NCBI GenBank assembly: GCA_001273335.1
Contig: LFWV01000035.1
Coordinates: 1 to 10,184, forward strand
DNA from: a miscellaneous Crenarchaeota group-1 archaeon SG8-32-3
GTDB lineage: Archaea > Thermoproteota > Bathyarchaeia > Bathyarchaeales > Bathycorpusculaceae
Reading direction: 5' to 3'
Length of the DNA: 10,184 bases
The notes under the pieces were generated by a model. The model had not been told where the DNA came from. It did no database searches and saw only the letters and a list, made by a program, of their open reading frames with translations. Below, piece by piece: positions 1 through 6,772 of this stretch (within the stretch, counting starts at the first letter, position 1; each line of letters begins with the position of its first letter). A program made the position numbers and the translations under genes.

Positions 1-647
1 GAATTGAGAATTTCAGCTTTTACCTTGAAGCCCATGTTAATCATTTCTTGGATGGCATCAGTTATTTCAAGTTCACCCCGCCACGAAGGCTTAATCTTCG
101 CGATAGCCTCGTGCACCTTGCTCGAGAAAAGGTACGTCCCAATTATAGCAAGATTACCCATCGACGTTTTAGGCTTCTCCACCAACCTAACAATATTACC
201 CTCAACATCTAATTGAGCTATACCGAAGCTTGAGGGATTGCCTACTTCCTTCAAGATAATAAGGGCGTCAAGATGCTCTTTTTGGAACTTTTGAACGAAA
301 GTGTTCAAGCCTTTACCAGTTACGTTATCGCCCAAACACATAACAAAAGAATCCTGAGCAAGAAATGGTCGCGCAGTTTTAACCGCATGCGCCAAACCAA
401 GAGGCTCCTGAGGAATATAGTCAACACTCAGATTCCACTTTGAACCGTCATTGACATAATCCTTAACGTACTGACCAGTTTCAGGAGCAGTAATAACACC
501 AACCTGCTTTATGCCAGTTGCTGCCACCTGATCAAGCACATAACCCAAAATAGGCTTATTAGCCACTGGAATAAGCTGCTTGGCACACGTGAAAGTTAAA
601 GGCCGCAACCTAGTACCTTTACCACCGCTAAGTACAAGTGCCTTCAT
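1..647 (-). CDS. rmlA: Glucose-1-phosphate thymidylyltransferase, long form (partial, C-terminus beyond window)
   Basis: Transfers a nucleotidyl group from dTTP (or another NTP) to a sugar 1-phosphate, normally giving dTDP-glucose for deoxysugar synthesis in the cytoplasm. I translated the minus strand from ATG at 645-647; the frame is open to the window edge, giving 215 residues. Visible motifs are the nucleotide-binding GGKGTRLRPLT (8-18) with Lys23 in the following KQLIPV, QEPLGLAHA (80-88), LGDN (105-108) with the likely metal ligand Asp107, VEKP (156-159), and GELEITDAI (191-199). These fit the RmlA long-form family, usually about 350 residues, so a C-terminal region (often left-handed beta-helix) should lie left of the window. 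The usual Arg-Pro before the catalytic Lys is Cys21-Ala22. It is divergent from the epimerase gene. Family is secure; the exact sugar and nucleotide are not. Confidence 0.9.
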   Translation of the reverse strand, partial: MKALVLSGGKGTRLRPLTFTCAKQLIPVANKPILGYVLDQVAATGIKQVGVITAPETGQYVKDYVNDGSKWNLSVDYIPQEPLGLAHAVKTARPFLAQDSFVMCLGDNVTGKGLNTFVQKFQKEHLDALIILKEVGNPSSFGIAQLDVEGNIVRLVEKPKTSMGNLAIIGTYLFSSKVHEAIAKIKPSWRGELEITDAIQEMINMGFKVKAEILN

Positions 648-675
648 TCTTACCACTGAATCCTTTAATGACCAG

Positions 676-685
676 TTAATATTAA
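676..685 (-). promoter_or_regulatory. Candidate TATA box for the rmlA-like gene
   Basis: A perfectly palindromic TTAATATTAA lies 28 nt upstream of the ATG at 647. In archaea a TATA box sits about 25 nt before the transcription start, so this position would give a very short leader or leaderless transcript, which is common. No strong Shine-Dalgarno is seen before the ATG, which agrees with that. Sequence match only; the region is AT-rich. Confidence 0.35.
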
Positions 686-691
686 GACTTG

Positions 692-776
692 TGCGATTAT
701 CCTGTTAAAGACATGATTCTTTTTTAGCTCACCACAAATGATAAAAATCAATGTGTAAATAGTGTTGCGATAATCG
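692..776. promoter_or_regulatory. Divergent intergenic region with a repeated TGCGATWATC motif
   Basis: The 141-bp gap between the two divergent genes (648-788) carries TGCGATTATC at 692-701 and TGCGATAATC at 766-775. These are direct copies with one mismatch, and the GATWATC core is also its own near inverted repeat. The right copy overlaps the sequence just before the epimerase start; the left copy is just upstream of the candidate rmlA TATA box. This arrangement could be a pair of operator half-sites controlling both genes, but short AT-containing matches also occur by chance. Confidence 0.2.
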
Positions 777-788
777 TGGGGAATTGAT

Positions 789-1796
789 TTGAATAAACGG
801 GTCATAGGGATTACAGGTGGAGCCGGCTATATTGGCTCTTCCTTAGCGAAACATCTCGTTAAAGCCTTTGACATTAAGTTGTTAGATATTAAAAGCCCTA
901 AACAGAAGTTTGAAAGAAACGCAAGTTTCCAGTTATGTGATGTTAGGAATTATGAGGAGGTTAAAGCGGCTTTAGAAGATGTAGATTTAGTTATCCATAC
1001 ATCAATTGTGCAGATTCCATTGATTACTGAACAAAAGAGGCTCGGTTATACCGTTAATCTTTTGGGGACTCAAAATATTTGCAGGGTTGTCGATGAAAGC
1101 CCTAGAATTAAAGGTTTGATTTTAGCAGGTTCTTGGCATACGATTGGTGAAAGAGGATTAAAAGGAGTTATTGATGAGGAATTTGGTTTTAGACCCGACA
1201 AAGTCGAAAATCGTGCAAGACTATATGCTCTATCAAAAATTGCTCAGGAGTCAATTGTGAGATTTTATGATGAGATGTCAGAGAAGAATTTTGGCGTCAT
1301 AAGGATGGGTACTGTTCTTGGAGAAGGAATGCCAGAAAAGACCGCCGCAAACATTTTTGTTGAAAACGGTCTTAAAGGAAAGCCGTTGACTCCGTACAAA
1401 CACAGCATGTTTAGATCGATGCTGTATGTGGATATCTCTGATATTTGTAATGCCTACGAAAAGTTTGTAAGAAAAATTCTGGAAAACAACATTAAGAAAG
1501 ATGGAAACAGCTTAGCAAACATATTCAATGTGTATTACCCAGAACCCATAACGATAATCGAGTTAGCTGAAATAGTGAGAGAGGCCATAGCCAAATATTC
1601 TAAAGGTGAGATACATCCCGAAATAACTGTGGTGGATAGTGGTCAACCGAGTATGTTCAACGAAAATGACAAGATGTTGATTAAAGTTGACGTAAGTAAA
1701 GCATTAAACTTCTTGGAAATTGACAGGCTCAAAAGCCCAAAAGAGTCAATTGAAGAAATCGTTAGATCCAAAATTAGCCTTCGCAAAGTAACATAA
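789..1796 (+). CDS. NAD-dependent epimerase/dehydratase (extended SDR)
   Basis: Likely a cytoplasmic nucleotide-sugar epimerase, dehydratase or dehydrogenase. The 335 residues open with a Rossmann fingerprint, TGGAGYIG (9-16). Asp33 at the end of strand 2 favours NAD over NADP, and Asp51 sits in CDVRN. VNLLGT (89-94), Ser115 in GSWHTIG, and the catalytic pair Tyr146-Lys150 in YALSK complete the active site. Length is normal for extended SDRs. The start is TTG: an in-frame TAA at 771-773 lies just upstream, no ATG/GTG falls between, and the Rossmann strand begins at residue 5. A weak purine-rich TGGGG lies about 7 nt upstream. It is the only complete plus-strand gene, divergent from rmlA and convergent with the glycosyltransferase cluster. 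Substrate cannot be read: the HTIG motif differs from classical RmlB/GalE sequences, so neither name is assigned. Confidence 0.88.
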   Translation: MNKRVIGITGGAGYIGSSLAKHLVKAFDIKLLDIKSPKQKFERNASFQLCDVRNYEEVKAALEDVDLVIHTSIVQIPLITEQKRLGYTVNLLGTQNICRVVDESPRIKGLILAGSWHTIGERGLKGVIDEEFGFRPDKVENRARLYALSKIAQESIVRFYDEMSEKNFGVIRMGTVLGEGMPEKTAANIFVENGLKGKPLTPYKHSMFRSMLYVDISDICNAYEKFVRKILENNIKKDGNSLANIFNVYYPEPITIIELAEIVREAIAKYSKGEIHPEITVVDSGQPSMFNENDKMLIKVDVSKALNFLEIDRLKSPKESIEEIVRSKISLRKVT

Positions 1797-1800
1797 ATTC

Positions 1801-1827
1801 ACAAAAAACTTTTTATTATTTATTCTC
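1801..1827. terminator. Bidirectional A/T-tract terminator between convergent genes
   Basis: Just after the epimerase stop lie six A's, a C and five T's, followed by ATTATTTATTCT. Read on the plus strand this gives a T-rich tract; read on the minus strand it gives AAAAAG then TTTTTTG. T-tracts without a stable hairpin are the usual archaeal termination signal, and the position between two convergent 3' ends (gap 1797-1882) suits a shared terminator. Confidence 0.5.
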
Positions 1828-1882
1828 CGAATTTCTGATTGGTTTAATAAAATTCCATCAAGCTTCGACATGGAAGAAATCG

Positions 1883-2125
1883 TTATTGGTTAATGTTTAG
1901 TTCCATCACAGAAGGCGTTGTTAATAATTGGTTATGCATATTTGTCTTGGCTATATTCTGTTTTAGGTAATTGGCTAAGATTACAATTAGAATTAGAGCA
2001 ATAATAAGTATCATTATACGTAAGGGGGTATCAATCTCTGGAAGCACAGTCCATAAGTAAATTGCTCCTATTGCTAGAACGACGAGTGAAATGGCCAATT
2101 CGATGAGGTTAATTTTACTTGTCAT
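1883..2125 (-). CDS. Small two-helix membrane protein of unknown function
   Basis: I do not recognise this 80-residue protein. Two hydrophobic stretches, about residues 7-28 and 35-53, are joined by a short loop containing PEIDTP and are followed by a polar 27-residue tail, so it should be a small integral membrane protein. The ATG at 2123-2125 is preceded by AGGACAGGACG, a plausible Shine-Dalgarno, which supports translation. It lies 27 nt downstream of the methyltransferase stop and is the last gene of the minus-strand cluster before the convergent terminator, so it is probably co-transcribed. The size and position suggest an accessory subunit of a membrane glycan step, but nothing in the sequence shows a catalytic role. 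Confidence 0.65.
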   Translation of the reverse strand: MTSKINLIELAISLVVLAIGAIYLWTVLPEIDTPLRIMILIIALILIVILANYLKQNIAKTNMHNQLLTTPSVMELNINQ

Positions 2126-2152
2126 TTTCGTCCTGTCCTATGCCTCAGATGG

Positions 2153-2869
2153 TTAACGTTTTATTGCTTTTATGATGATATCGCCTGATAGTAGGGAGAG
2201 CCATTTCTTTCGATAGTTTGCAAAAATTCCTGAGCAAGTAACAGCTGTAACATGAAAGCCAATTGATTGTAGAAGTTTGATAGAAAGGCTCTTGTTAAAC
2301 TTGTGAAGGTGGCCCCAATCCACGCCTAGTTCATTCACACCGCCACTTTGGGGTATTTTTCCAACGAGCGACTGGAACCTGTAGGGAAGCCATGCGTCGT
2401 TAGGTATCAATATAATCAATTCAGCGCCTTTTTTTGAAATTCTTTTTATTTCTTTTAGCAACGAGGGAGGGTGGATGACATGTTCTAAAACAGCCATACA
2501 GGTTACGGCATCGAAAAAGGAATCAGCAAATGGTAAACCTTCGTCTACGTCATATGCTGAGAAATGGAAGGCATATTTGTCATCCCTCTTGCGTGCTGCT
2601 TCTGCGGCCTTTTTTATTGCTACTTCGGATATGTCTGCACCATACACTTCCTTGAATTTCTTCTTAGCTTTAAAAACAAAGGACCCTGCTCCGCAGCCGA
2701 TATCCAAAATTTTCTCGTTAGGAGTTAAAAGGTGAAATATGCGCTGTTGCCCTGAAATATCAAATCGCTTGAGCCTTCGGGAAATGTTGGTTAACATGGG
2801 CAAGGGGCTCTTTCTTATTCCTTTTATTGTGTAAGCTTCGTCGTAATAGGCTTTCTTTGCGTTACCCAT
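2153..2869 (-). CDS. Class I SAM-dependent methyltransferase
   Basis: Cytoplasmic methyltransferase of the Methyltransf_11/23 type, 238 residues. Motif I is DIGCGAG (56-62), the ribose-binding acidic residue is Asp79 in GADIS, Asp107 precedes GLPF as in motif II, and the FDAVTCMAVLEHV stretch (119-131) is the usual post-motif with Glu129-His130. The GHLHKFN segment (186-192), followed by a helix and SIGF, is common in methyltransferases of surface-polysaccharide clusters. Its ATG follows the stop of the large membrane gene by one nucleotide, with a clear GGTGA Shine-Dalgarno inside that gene's last codons, so the two are translationally linked. In this context it probably methylates a sugar or a lipid carrier end, perhaps capping the glycan; the acceptor is not readable from sequence. 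Confidence 0.88.
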   Translation of the reverse strand: MGNAKKAYYDEAYTIKGIRKSPLPMLTNISRRLKRFDISGQQRIFHLLTPNEKILDIGCGAGSFVFKAKKKFKEVYGADISEVAIKKAAEAARKRDDKYAFHFSAYDVDEGLPFADSFFDAVTCMAVLEHVIHPPSLLKEIKRISKKGAELIILIPNDAWLPYRFQSLVGKIPQSGGVNELGVDWGHLHKFNKSLSIKLLQSIGFHVTAVTCSGIFANYRKKWLSLLSGDIIIKAIKR

Positions 2870-2870
2870 T

Positions 2871-5597
2871 TTATTTCACCTTGAAAACATAAATTGTGTC
2901 TTTGTACGAATAAGCTAGTTCGAGAATGCTGCTCTCTGTAAAGAACTTGAGATAGGAAGGATCAACCGCCCCTTGGTGGGGAGACCATATTTCGGATATG
3001 CCCGCTTGTCTGACCCATTGGGCTGTTCGCTGAGTTATAACGATTAGAATGTTGCTGTTTTCCCATGGTATGTTGGTTTGTTCACCATATCGTTTGTCTG
3101 TGGAGTCGATGTTGGCAACGAGATACTGAAAATCATCCTTGTTGAGGTTAAACGGTTCCGCATAAATCAAACCAATTTCCCCAAGAATCCACTCACCAGG
3201 ATGTGCATTGGAACTCCTTACAGCGATGTATGATACGTTTTCCCAGTTAGGAGAACCCACTTTCTTGAAGGCGTTCAATTGAATTTCGATTCTTTTCCAT
3301 CCGCTGAAGTTATCGCTGAAGTCAAACGCAAACCAGTTTGCGTCATTTGGAGCCGCAATTAAGACCTGCCATTTTATGTTGGAGTTTTCGCCGCGCCAGT
3401 TTATATAAAGTGAAGTTGCATTGTCCCAGTTTTGCACTTTTTCAAACTTGTGGATGACGCCCACTACAGACGTGTTTCCTTCTATTACCTTAATTGCTGT
3501 ACCGTTGTTTCGTGAGTTTTCAACAGCAGGTTCTATTTGGACTTCGATTGTTCCTATTCCGTATTTGTATGATCTCCAAAATTGGTTTTGTGTGGTATTG
3601 TATATTACGCTTATAAACTGTGATAGCATGTCTTTTATTTTCCATACAGTTTGGATTTCTTCTTGATTTAAAGCTTGAACCCGATAGCTTCTTGAGGTCG
3701 TTAACATAGTGTTTGAGAGGGGTGACAAAAGTTGCATAGTTATGTAGTCACTTATTAGAAGCGTATTTTCAGGTACGTTATCTTTCACCCATTGGGAGGC
3801 AGAGTATTCAAATTCGTTGACTATAGGTTGCCCAAGTGGGGATTGATAGTAACGTTGATATATTGGAGTCATAAGGCTGGGAATCAATAATAGTATAATT
3901 AATGCTGAGAAAATTGGAGCGACATATTTCTTCCTTAATTTGCCTATAACATTGAAAATACGCCATATCCCAATGGCTATTACAAACCCCATGAGTATCG
4001 TAACTTCTCTGTAAAAACGATAGGCAAACTCTTCAGGGAACAGGTACAGGAACAAAGCCGTTGAGAAAGCTGAAATTATAAAGAGATCCTCTTTTCTTTT
4101 AGAAAGTAGCGATACGGCGGTTCCAAGTATTAGTAAGGCAGTCATAATTGTTGTTAAATTGACATCAAAGAGCCAACTAAATCGCGCCGAGAAAGGTATT
4201 GAATCTATTGATGCCGCAAATTTTGGAAGTATAATCGACGAAATGGGATTTACAACATCTATCGCCACCACATAATGTTGGAAAAGAACAAAAACTAAAA
4301 CAAAGGCTACAAAAACGTATAGCAGCAAATGAGTTTTCTTATTTCTGACCATAAAAAACAACAAAATAAAAAAGAAAATGAAAATAATGAATGCGATTGC
4401 TTCCGAATTCAGAAACACCAAACAGAAAAAGGGTAGGAACAGTAAAGGTATCACATTATCTGACAAGAAATTATTCTTTTTAAAGAAAACTCTCGAAAAA
4501 TACGCGGTAGCAAATAACAGAGGTGTTGTCGACACAATAATTGTTGGCAACCACACATGTGATCGCCATTCTGCAGGGTATGCAATATTATTTGGAGCGA
4601 ACATTGACCAGATATTACTTTCAATTAGATAAACGTAAAAAACCGCAATAGCAATGAATAAGACCAAAGTTAAAATTACATCTTTAACTCGGTATTCTTT
4701 TCTCGAGATGTTTTTGTAAGAAATATAAAGAATGTACGGCAAAAAAACATAAAGGAAAACATTAGCCTTGAACAGCAAAGGGATATCTCTAAACAAGTGC
4801 ATATTCAAGAATGAGCCAATGAAAACGGTTAAGAGCGCGAAGCTTTTGCTTTTACTAATACTATATGAAAGAAAGTACAGTCCAAAAGAGTAGATAGCCA
4901 TCATCAAGAAGGATGCACTCCAGATAAACGACAAAGGGTCGATATTGAATAAATGGCTGGAAAAACCTAAGGAAACATAGTCATAAACTCTATAGTGCTG
5001 CAAGTAACCAAATTCCATGAATCTCAGTGCCGGCTGATATTGTTCAAAAGGTATCGAAATCGTCTCAATGGTCCCGTATGGAAAAGGAGAAACAGACACT
5101 TTCATAAGCGCAGGAATCATGCTAACAAGAATACAGAACACAACAATCGGCACATACTTTCTAAACATTCCAGCAGGAATTGAAAATTCAGCAGTAGTTC
5201 TTCTATAAGTTTTGTGAACTAAATAGATCAAAGCCACAACCAAAACTAACAAGTATAAATTTGCAAGAATAGCAGACAAACCCAACAAGTCAAGAAGAAA
5301 AATTGCAACGATTAACAGATACATTCCGAACAACAAAGAAAAAACTCCCGTCCCTTGTACCTCAAAAGAAAAAACACGAAAACGTCGCAAAGCAATTCTG
5401 AAGCAGGAACCGAAGAAATATGGAATTATCAGCCAGGAAGGGAGCGACAGAAAAGAGTTCACTATTTCAGGTATTGGCAAAAAATGACTAATCATTAAAC
5501 CAATAACAACATAAGAGAAAAGAACCCACTCAAGTACAAGCAACGTGCCCACATTTTTTCGTGCAATTAGTTCTCTTATGTTCTTGCCCCCATTCAA
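2871..5597 (-). CDS. Large multi-spanning membrane protein with extracytoplasmic C-terminal domain; GT-C-like or glycan polymerase candidate
   Basis: A 908-residue protein in two parts. Residues about 17-578 hold roughly 14-17 hydrophobic helices, including 17-40, 82-129, 148-167, 223-247, 308-326, 382-417, 422-445, 480-498, 531-551 and 559-578. Residues about 580-908 are soluble and probably extracytoplasmic. The segment after the last helix, ASQWVKDNVPENTLLISDY (600-618), resembles the linker seen after the helices of archaeal GT-C-type proteins. Residues about 696-816 look like a beta-sandwich of carbohydrate-binding (CBM/galactose-binding) type, rich in Trp, Asn and short strands. The WWDxG motif of AglB/Stt3 is absent, so it is not an obvious oligosaccharyltransferase. 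The start is TTG, directly after the stop of the upstream GT2 gene; GTG at codon 16 is an alternative. Transfer, polymerisation or export of the cluster's glycan is inferred from context only. Confidence 0.85.
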   Translation of the reverse strand: MNGGKNIRELIARKNVGTLLVLEWVLFSYVVIGLMISHFLPIPEIVNSFLSLPSWLIIPYFFGSCFRIALRRFRVFSFEVQGTGVFSLLFGMYLLIVAIFLLDLLGLSAILANLYLLVLVVALIYLVHKTYRRTTAEFSIPAGMFRKYVPIVVFCILVSMIPALMKVSVSPFPYGTIETISIPFEQYQPALRFMEFGYLQHYRVYDYVSLGFSSHLFNIDPLSFIWSASFLMMAIYSFGLYFLSYSISKSKSFALLTVFIGSFLNMHLFRDIPLLFKANVFLYVFLPYILYISYKNISRKEYRVKDVILTLVLFIAIAVFYVYLIESNIWSMFAPNNIAYPAEWRSHVWLPTIIVSTTPLLFATAYFSRVFFKKNNFLSDNVIPLLFLPFFCLVFLNSEAIAFIIFIFFFILLFFMVRNKKTHLLLYVFVAFVLVFVLFQHYVVAIDVVNPISSIILPKFAASIDSIPFSARFSWLFDVNLTTIMTALLILGTAVSLLSKRKEDLFIISAFSTALFLYLFPEEFAYRFYREVTILMGFVIAIGIWRIFNVIGKLRKKYVAPIFSALIILLLIPSLMTPIYQRYYQSPLGQPIVNEFEYSASQWVKDNVPENTLLISDYITMQLLSPLSNTMLTTSRSYRVQALNQEEIQTVWKIKDMLSQFISVIYNTTQNQFWRSYKYGIGTIEVQIEPAVENSRNNGTAIKVIEGNTSVVGVIHKFEKVQNWDNATSLYINWRGENSNIKWQVLIAAPNDANWFAFDFSDNFSGWKRIEIQLNAFKKVGSPNWENVSYIAVRSSNAHPGEWILGEIGLIYAEPFNLNKDDFQYLVANIDSTDKRYGEQTNIPWENSNILIVITQRTAQWVRQAGISEIWSPHQGAVDPSYLKFFTESSILELAYSYKDTIYVFKVK
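2876..2880 (-). promoter_or_regulatory. Shine-Dalgarno of the methyltransferase gene
   Basis: GGTGA, complementary to the conserved CACCUCC end of 16S rRNA, lies 6 nt before the methyltransferase ATG and inside the last codons of the upstream 908-residue gene. It fixes the ATG at 2867-2869 as the start and indicates operonic coupling. Confidence 0.7.
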
Positions 5598-6605
5598 TTA
5601 TTTGGAGCCAAAATAGTAAGAAATGTTTGGGCGCACCATAAGTTTGCGAAGTTCAGAGTCAGATACCCTGCGAATGTACCGCTGAGCGTTAGAACGCTTC
5701 CTAAATATCTTACGCAAATTCTTCAAAACATGGATGCAGGCCTTCAGCCTAAAAACCGTTAAGTCTAATCTGCGACGAACAAAAAGATCATATCCAACCG
5801 CCGTAACAAAAATGGCCACTACATACGGAAGCGCCGCAAAAATATTCCACAACTCAAAGTTTTGCAAAATTGCTGAAGTAGCTCCGATATCACCAAAAAA
5901 AACCCGTTTTTTATCTATCTTTCTCCCAAAAGCTCCAGACCTAAAATGATAAACAACCGCTCTAGGCGCCACGATAATTTTGCCTCCACTCAGGTTAATT
6001 CTCCAACAAAAATCAATCTCATCTGTAGGCAAGTCAGGGTCAAAAAATCCAACATCGTTTAGAACAGTTTTGCGAACAGCGAGCGCCGCCCCACAGCCAT
6101 AAAAAAGTCGGTGCTCTCGAGCAGAAGTCTCATTTTGAGACCAGAGATAATTTACGGGTATAGGTTTACCGCAATAATCAATGGTCCCTCCAATAGAATC
6201 AATTCCCTTCCCATTCGGCTTAAGCAAAAGACATTGGACCGCATATATATCATCACTCAAATCAAAAGACCGACGCAACTCCACAAGCCAATTTGGACTA
6301 ACAATGGTGTCATTGTTAAGAAAAACGAGATATTTCCCCTTAGAACAATTAATTCCTACATTGTTGCCTCCAGCAAAGTGTAGATTTTGATTCAGCGATA
6401 CTATTTTCACTCTGGGATTGACACTAAAGCCCTTTAGAATTTTAGTACTTTTATCTTTTGAATTGTTATCAACAACTACGATTTCAAAATTGGGATAATT
6501 TGTTTTAAGTACAGAGGCTAAACAATCTTCTATGAAACGCTCGCCATTGAAATTAACAATGATTACTGATATAAGCGGATATGTGGTTAGGCTTGAATTC
6601 CCCAT
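5598..6605 (-). CDS. Family 2 glycosyltransferase, rhamnosyltransferase-like
   Basis: GT-A fold inverting glycosyltransferase acting at the cytoplasmic membrane face, adding a sugar from an NDP donor. In 335 residues it shows the first strand ISVIIVNFNG (12-21), VVVDNNS (43-49) with donor-binding Asp46, the metal-binding NNDT (97-100) in place of DxD, TDEIDFCWR (194-202) carrying the catalytic acidic residues, and His220 near the end of the catalytic domain. This pattern matches WbbL/rhamnosyltransferase-type GT2 enzymes. A hydrophobic stretch at about 256-275 and a strongly basic tail (277-314) suggest membrane association. An RmlA-like gene in the window is compatible with a dTDP-deoxysugar donor, but the donor is not proven. 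Its stop directly abuts the TTG of the next gene. ATG at 6603-6605 is the best conventional start, but an ATT 14 codons upstream has the better-placed Shine-Dalgarno. Confidence 0.9.
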   Translation of the reverse strand: MGNSSLTTYPLISVIIVNFNGERFIEDCLASVLKTNYPNFEIVVVDNNSKDKSTKILKGFSVNPRVKIVSLNQNLHFAGGNNVGINCSKGKYLVFLNNDTIVSPNWLVELRRSFDLSDDIYAVQCLLLKPNGKGIDSIGGTIDYCGKPIPVNYLWSQNETSAREHRLFYGCGAALAVRKTVLNDVGFFDPDLPTDEIDFCWRINLSGGKIIVAPRAVVYHFRSGAFGRKIDKKRVFFGDIGATSAILQNFELWNIFAALPYVVAIFVTAVGYDLFVRRRLDLTVFRLKACIHVLKNLRKIFRKRSNAQRYIRRVSDSELRKLMVRPNISYYFGSK

Positions 6606-6607
6606 AC

Positions 6608-6643
6608 TTATTCTACCAAGACAATCCTTCTCGCTGCCATCAT
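6608..6643 (-). other. Candidate leader ORF ahead of the GT2 gene
   Basis: An 11-codon frame, MMAARRIVLVE, ends in TAA only 2 nt before the ATG of the GT2 gene. The strong Shine-Dalgarno at 6650-6659 lies 11 nt upstream of its first ATG, rather far but usable. Termination so close to the next start would allow coupling by reinitiation. The same signal could instead serve an ATT start at 6645-6647 in the GT2 frame, with ideal 7-nt spacing. Too short to judge by coding bias. Confidence 0.25.
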
Positions 6644-6649
6644 AAATGC

Positions 6650-6659
6650 ATCATCCTCC
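6650..6659 (-). promoter_or_regulatory. Strong Shine-Dalgarno 44 nt upstream of the GT2 ATG
   Basis: GGAGGATGAT on the minus strand is the archaeal consensus GGAGGTGAT with one extra A. It is the strongest ribosome-binding match in the window but is about 44-53 nt upstream of the conventional ATG, so it must serve another start (the leader ORF or an ATT codon) or be fortuitous. Confidence 0.45.
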
Positions 6660-6679
6660 AAAATGGATAATAATGACTC

Positions 6680-6698
6680 AATGCCTCATAAAGGCATT
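6680..6698. repeat. Perfect 7-bp inverted repeat (hairpin) in the GT2 leader
   Basis: AATGCCT at 6680-6686 and AGGCATT at 6692-6698 pair perfectly around a 5-nt loop. The hairpin lies in the 167-nt gap between the GT4 and GT2 genes, between a TATA-like box and the Shine-Dalgarno at 6650-6659. It could be an RNA leader structure or a DNA operator; it is not followed by a clean T-tract on the minus strand, so a simple terminator is less likely. Confidence 0.35.
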
Positions 6699-6737
6699 TT
6701 AAAAACTTCTGAAGAACATGTGGACAGCATTGCTTTG

Positions 6738-6746
6738 TTTTTATAA
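6738..6746 (-). promoter_or_regulatory. Candidate TATA box of an internal promoter
   Basis: TTATAAAAA on the minus strand, in the gap after the GT4 stop, resembles the archaeal TATA consensus. Initiation about 25 nt downstream, near 6715, would give a leader of roughly 110 nt including the hairpin and Shine-Dalgarno. A second AT-rich match, TTTTTAAAA, lies at 6699-6707. Confidence 0.3.
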
Positions 6747-6772
6747 CCGTCAAGGAGGCTTCACTTAACACG

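Noticed and set aside
4..216. 70-residue plus-strand open frame at the left edge
   Set aside because: It is antisense to the RmlA-like gene, whose minus-strand frame carries all family motifs.
4378..4632. 84-residue plus-strand frame within the large membrane gene
   Set aside because: Antisense to membrane helices; polar, low-complexity translation with no family signal.
2871..5597. AglB/Stt3 oligosaccharyltransferase
   Set aside because: Size and layout are similar, but no WWDxG motif is present in the outer tail.
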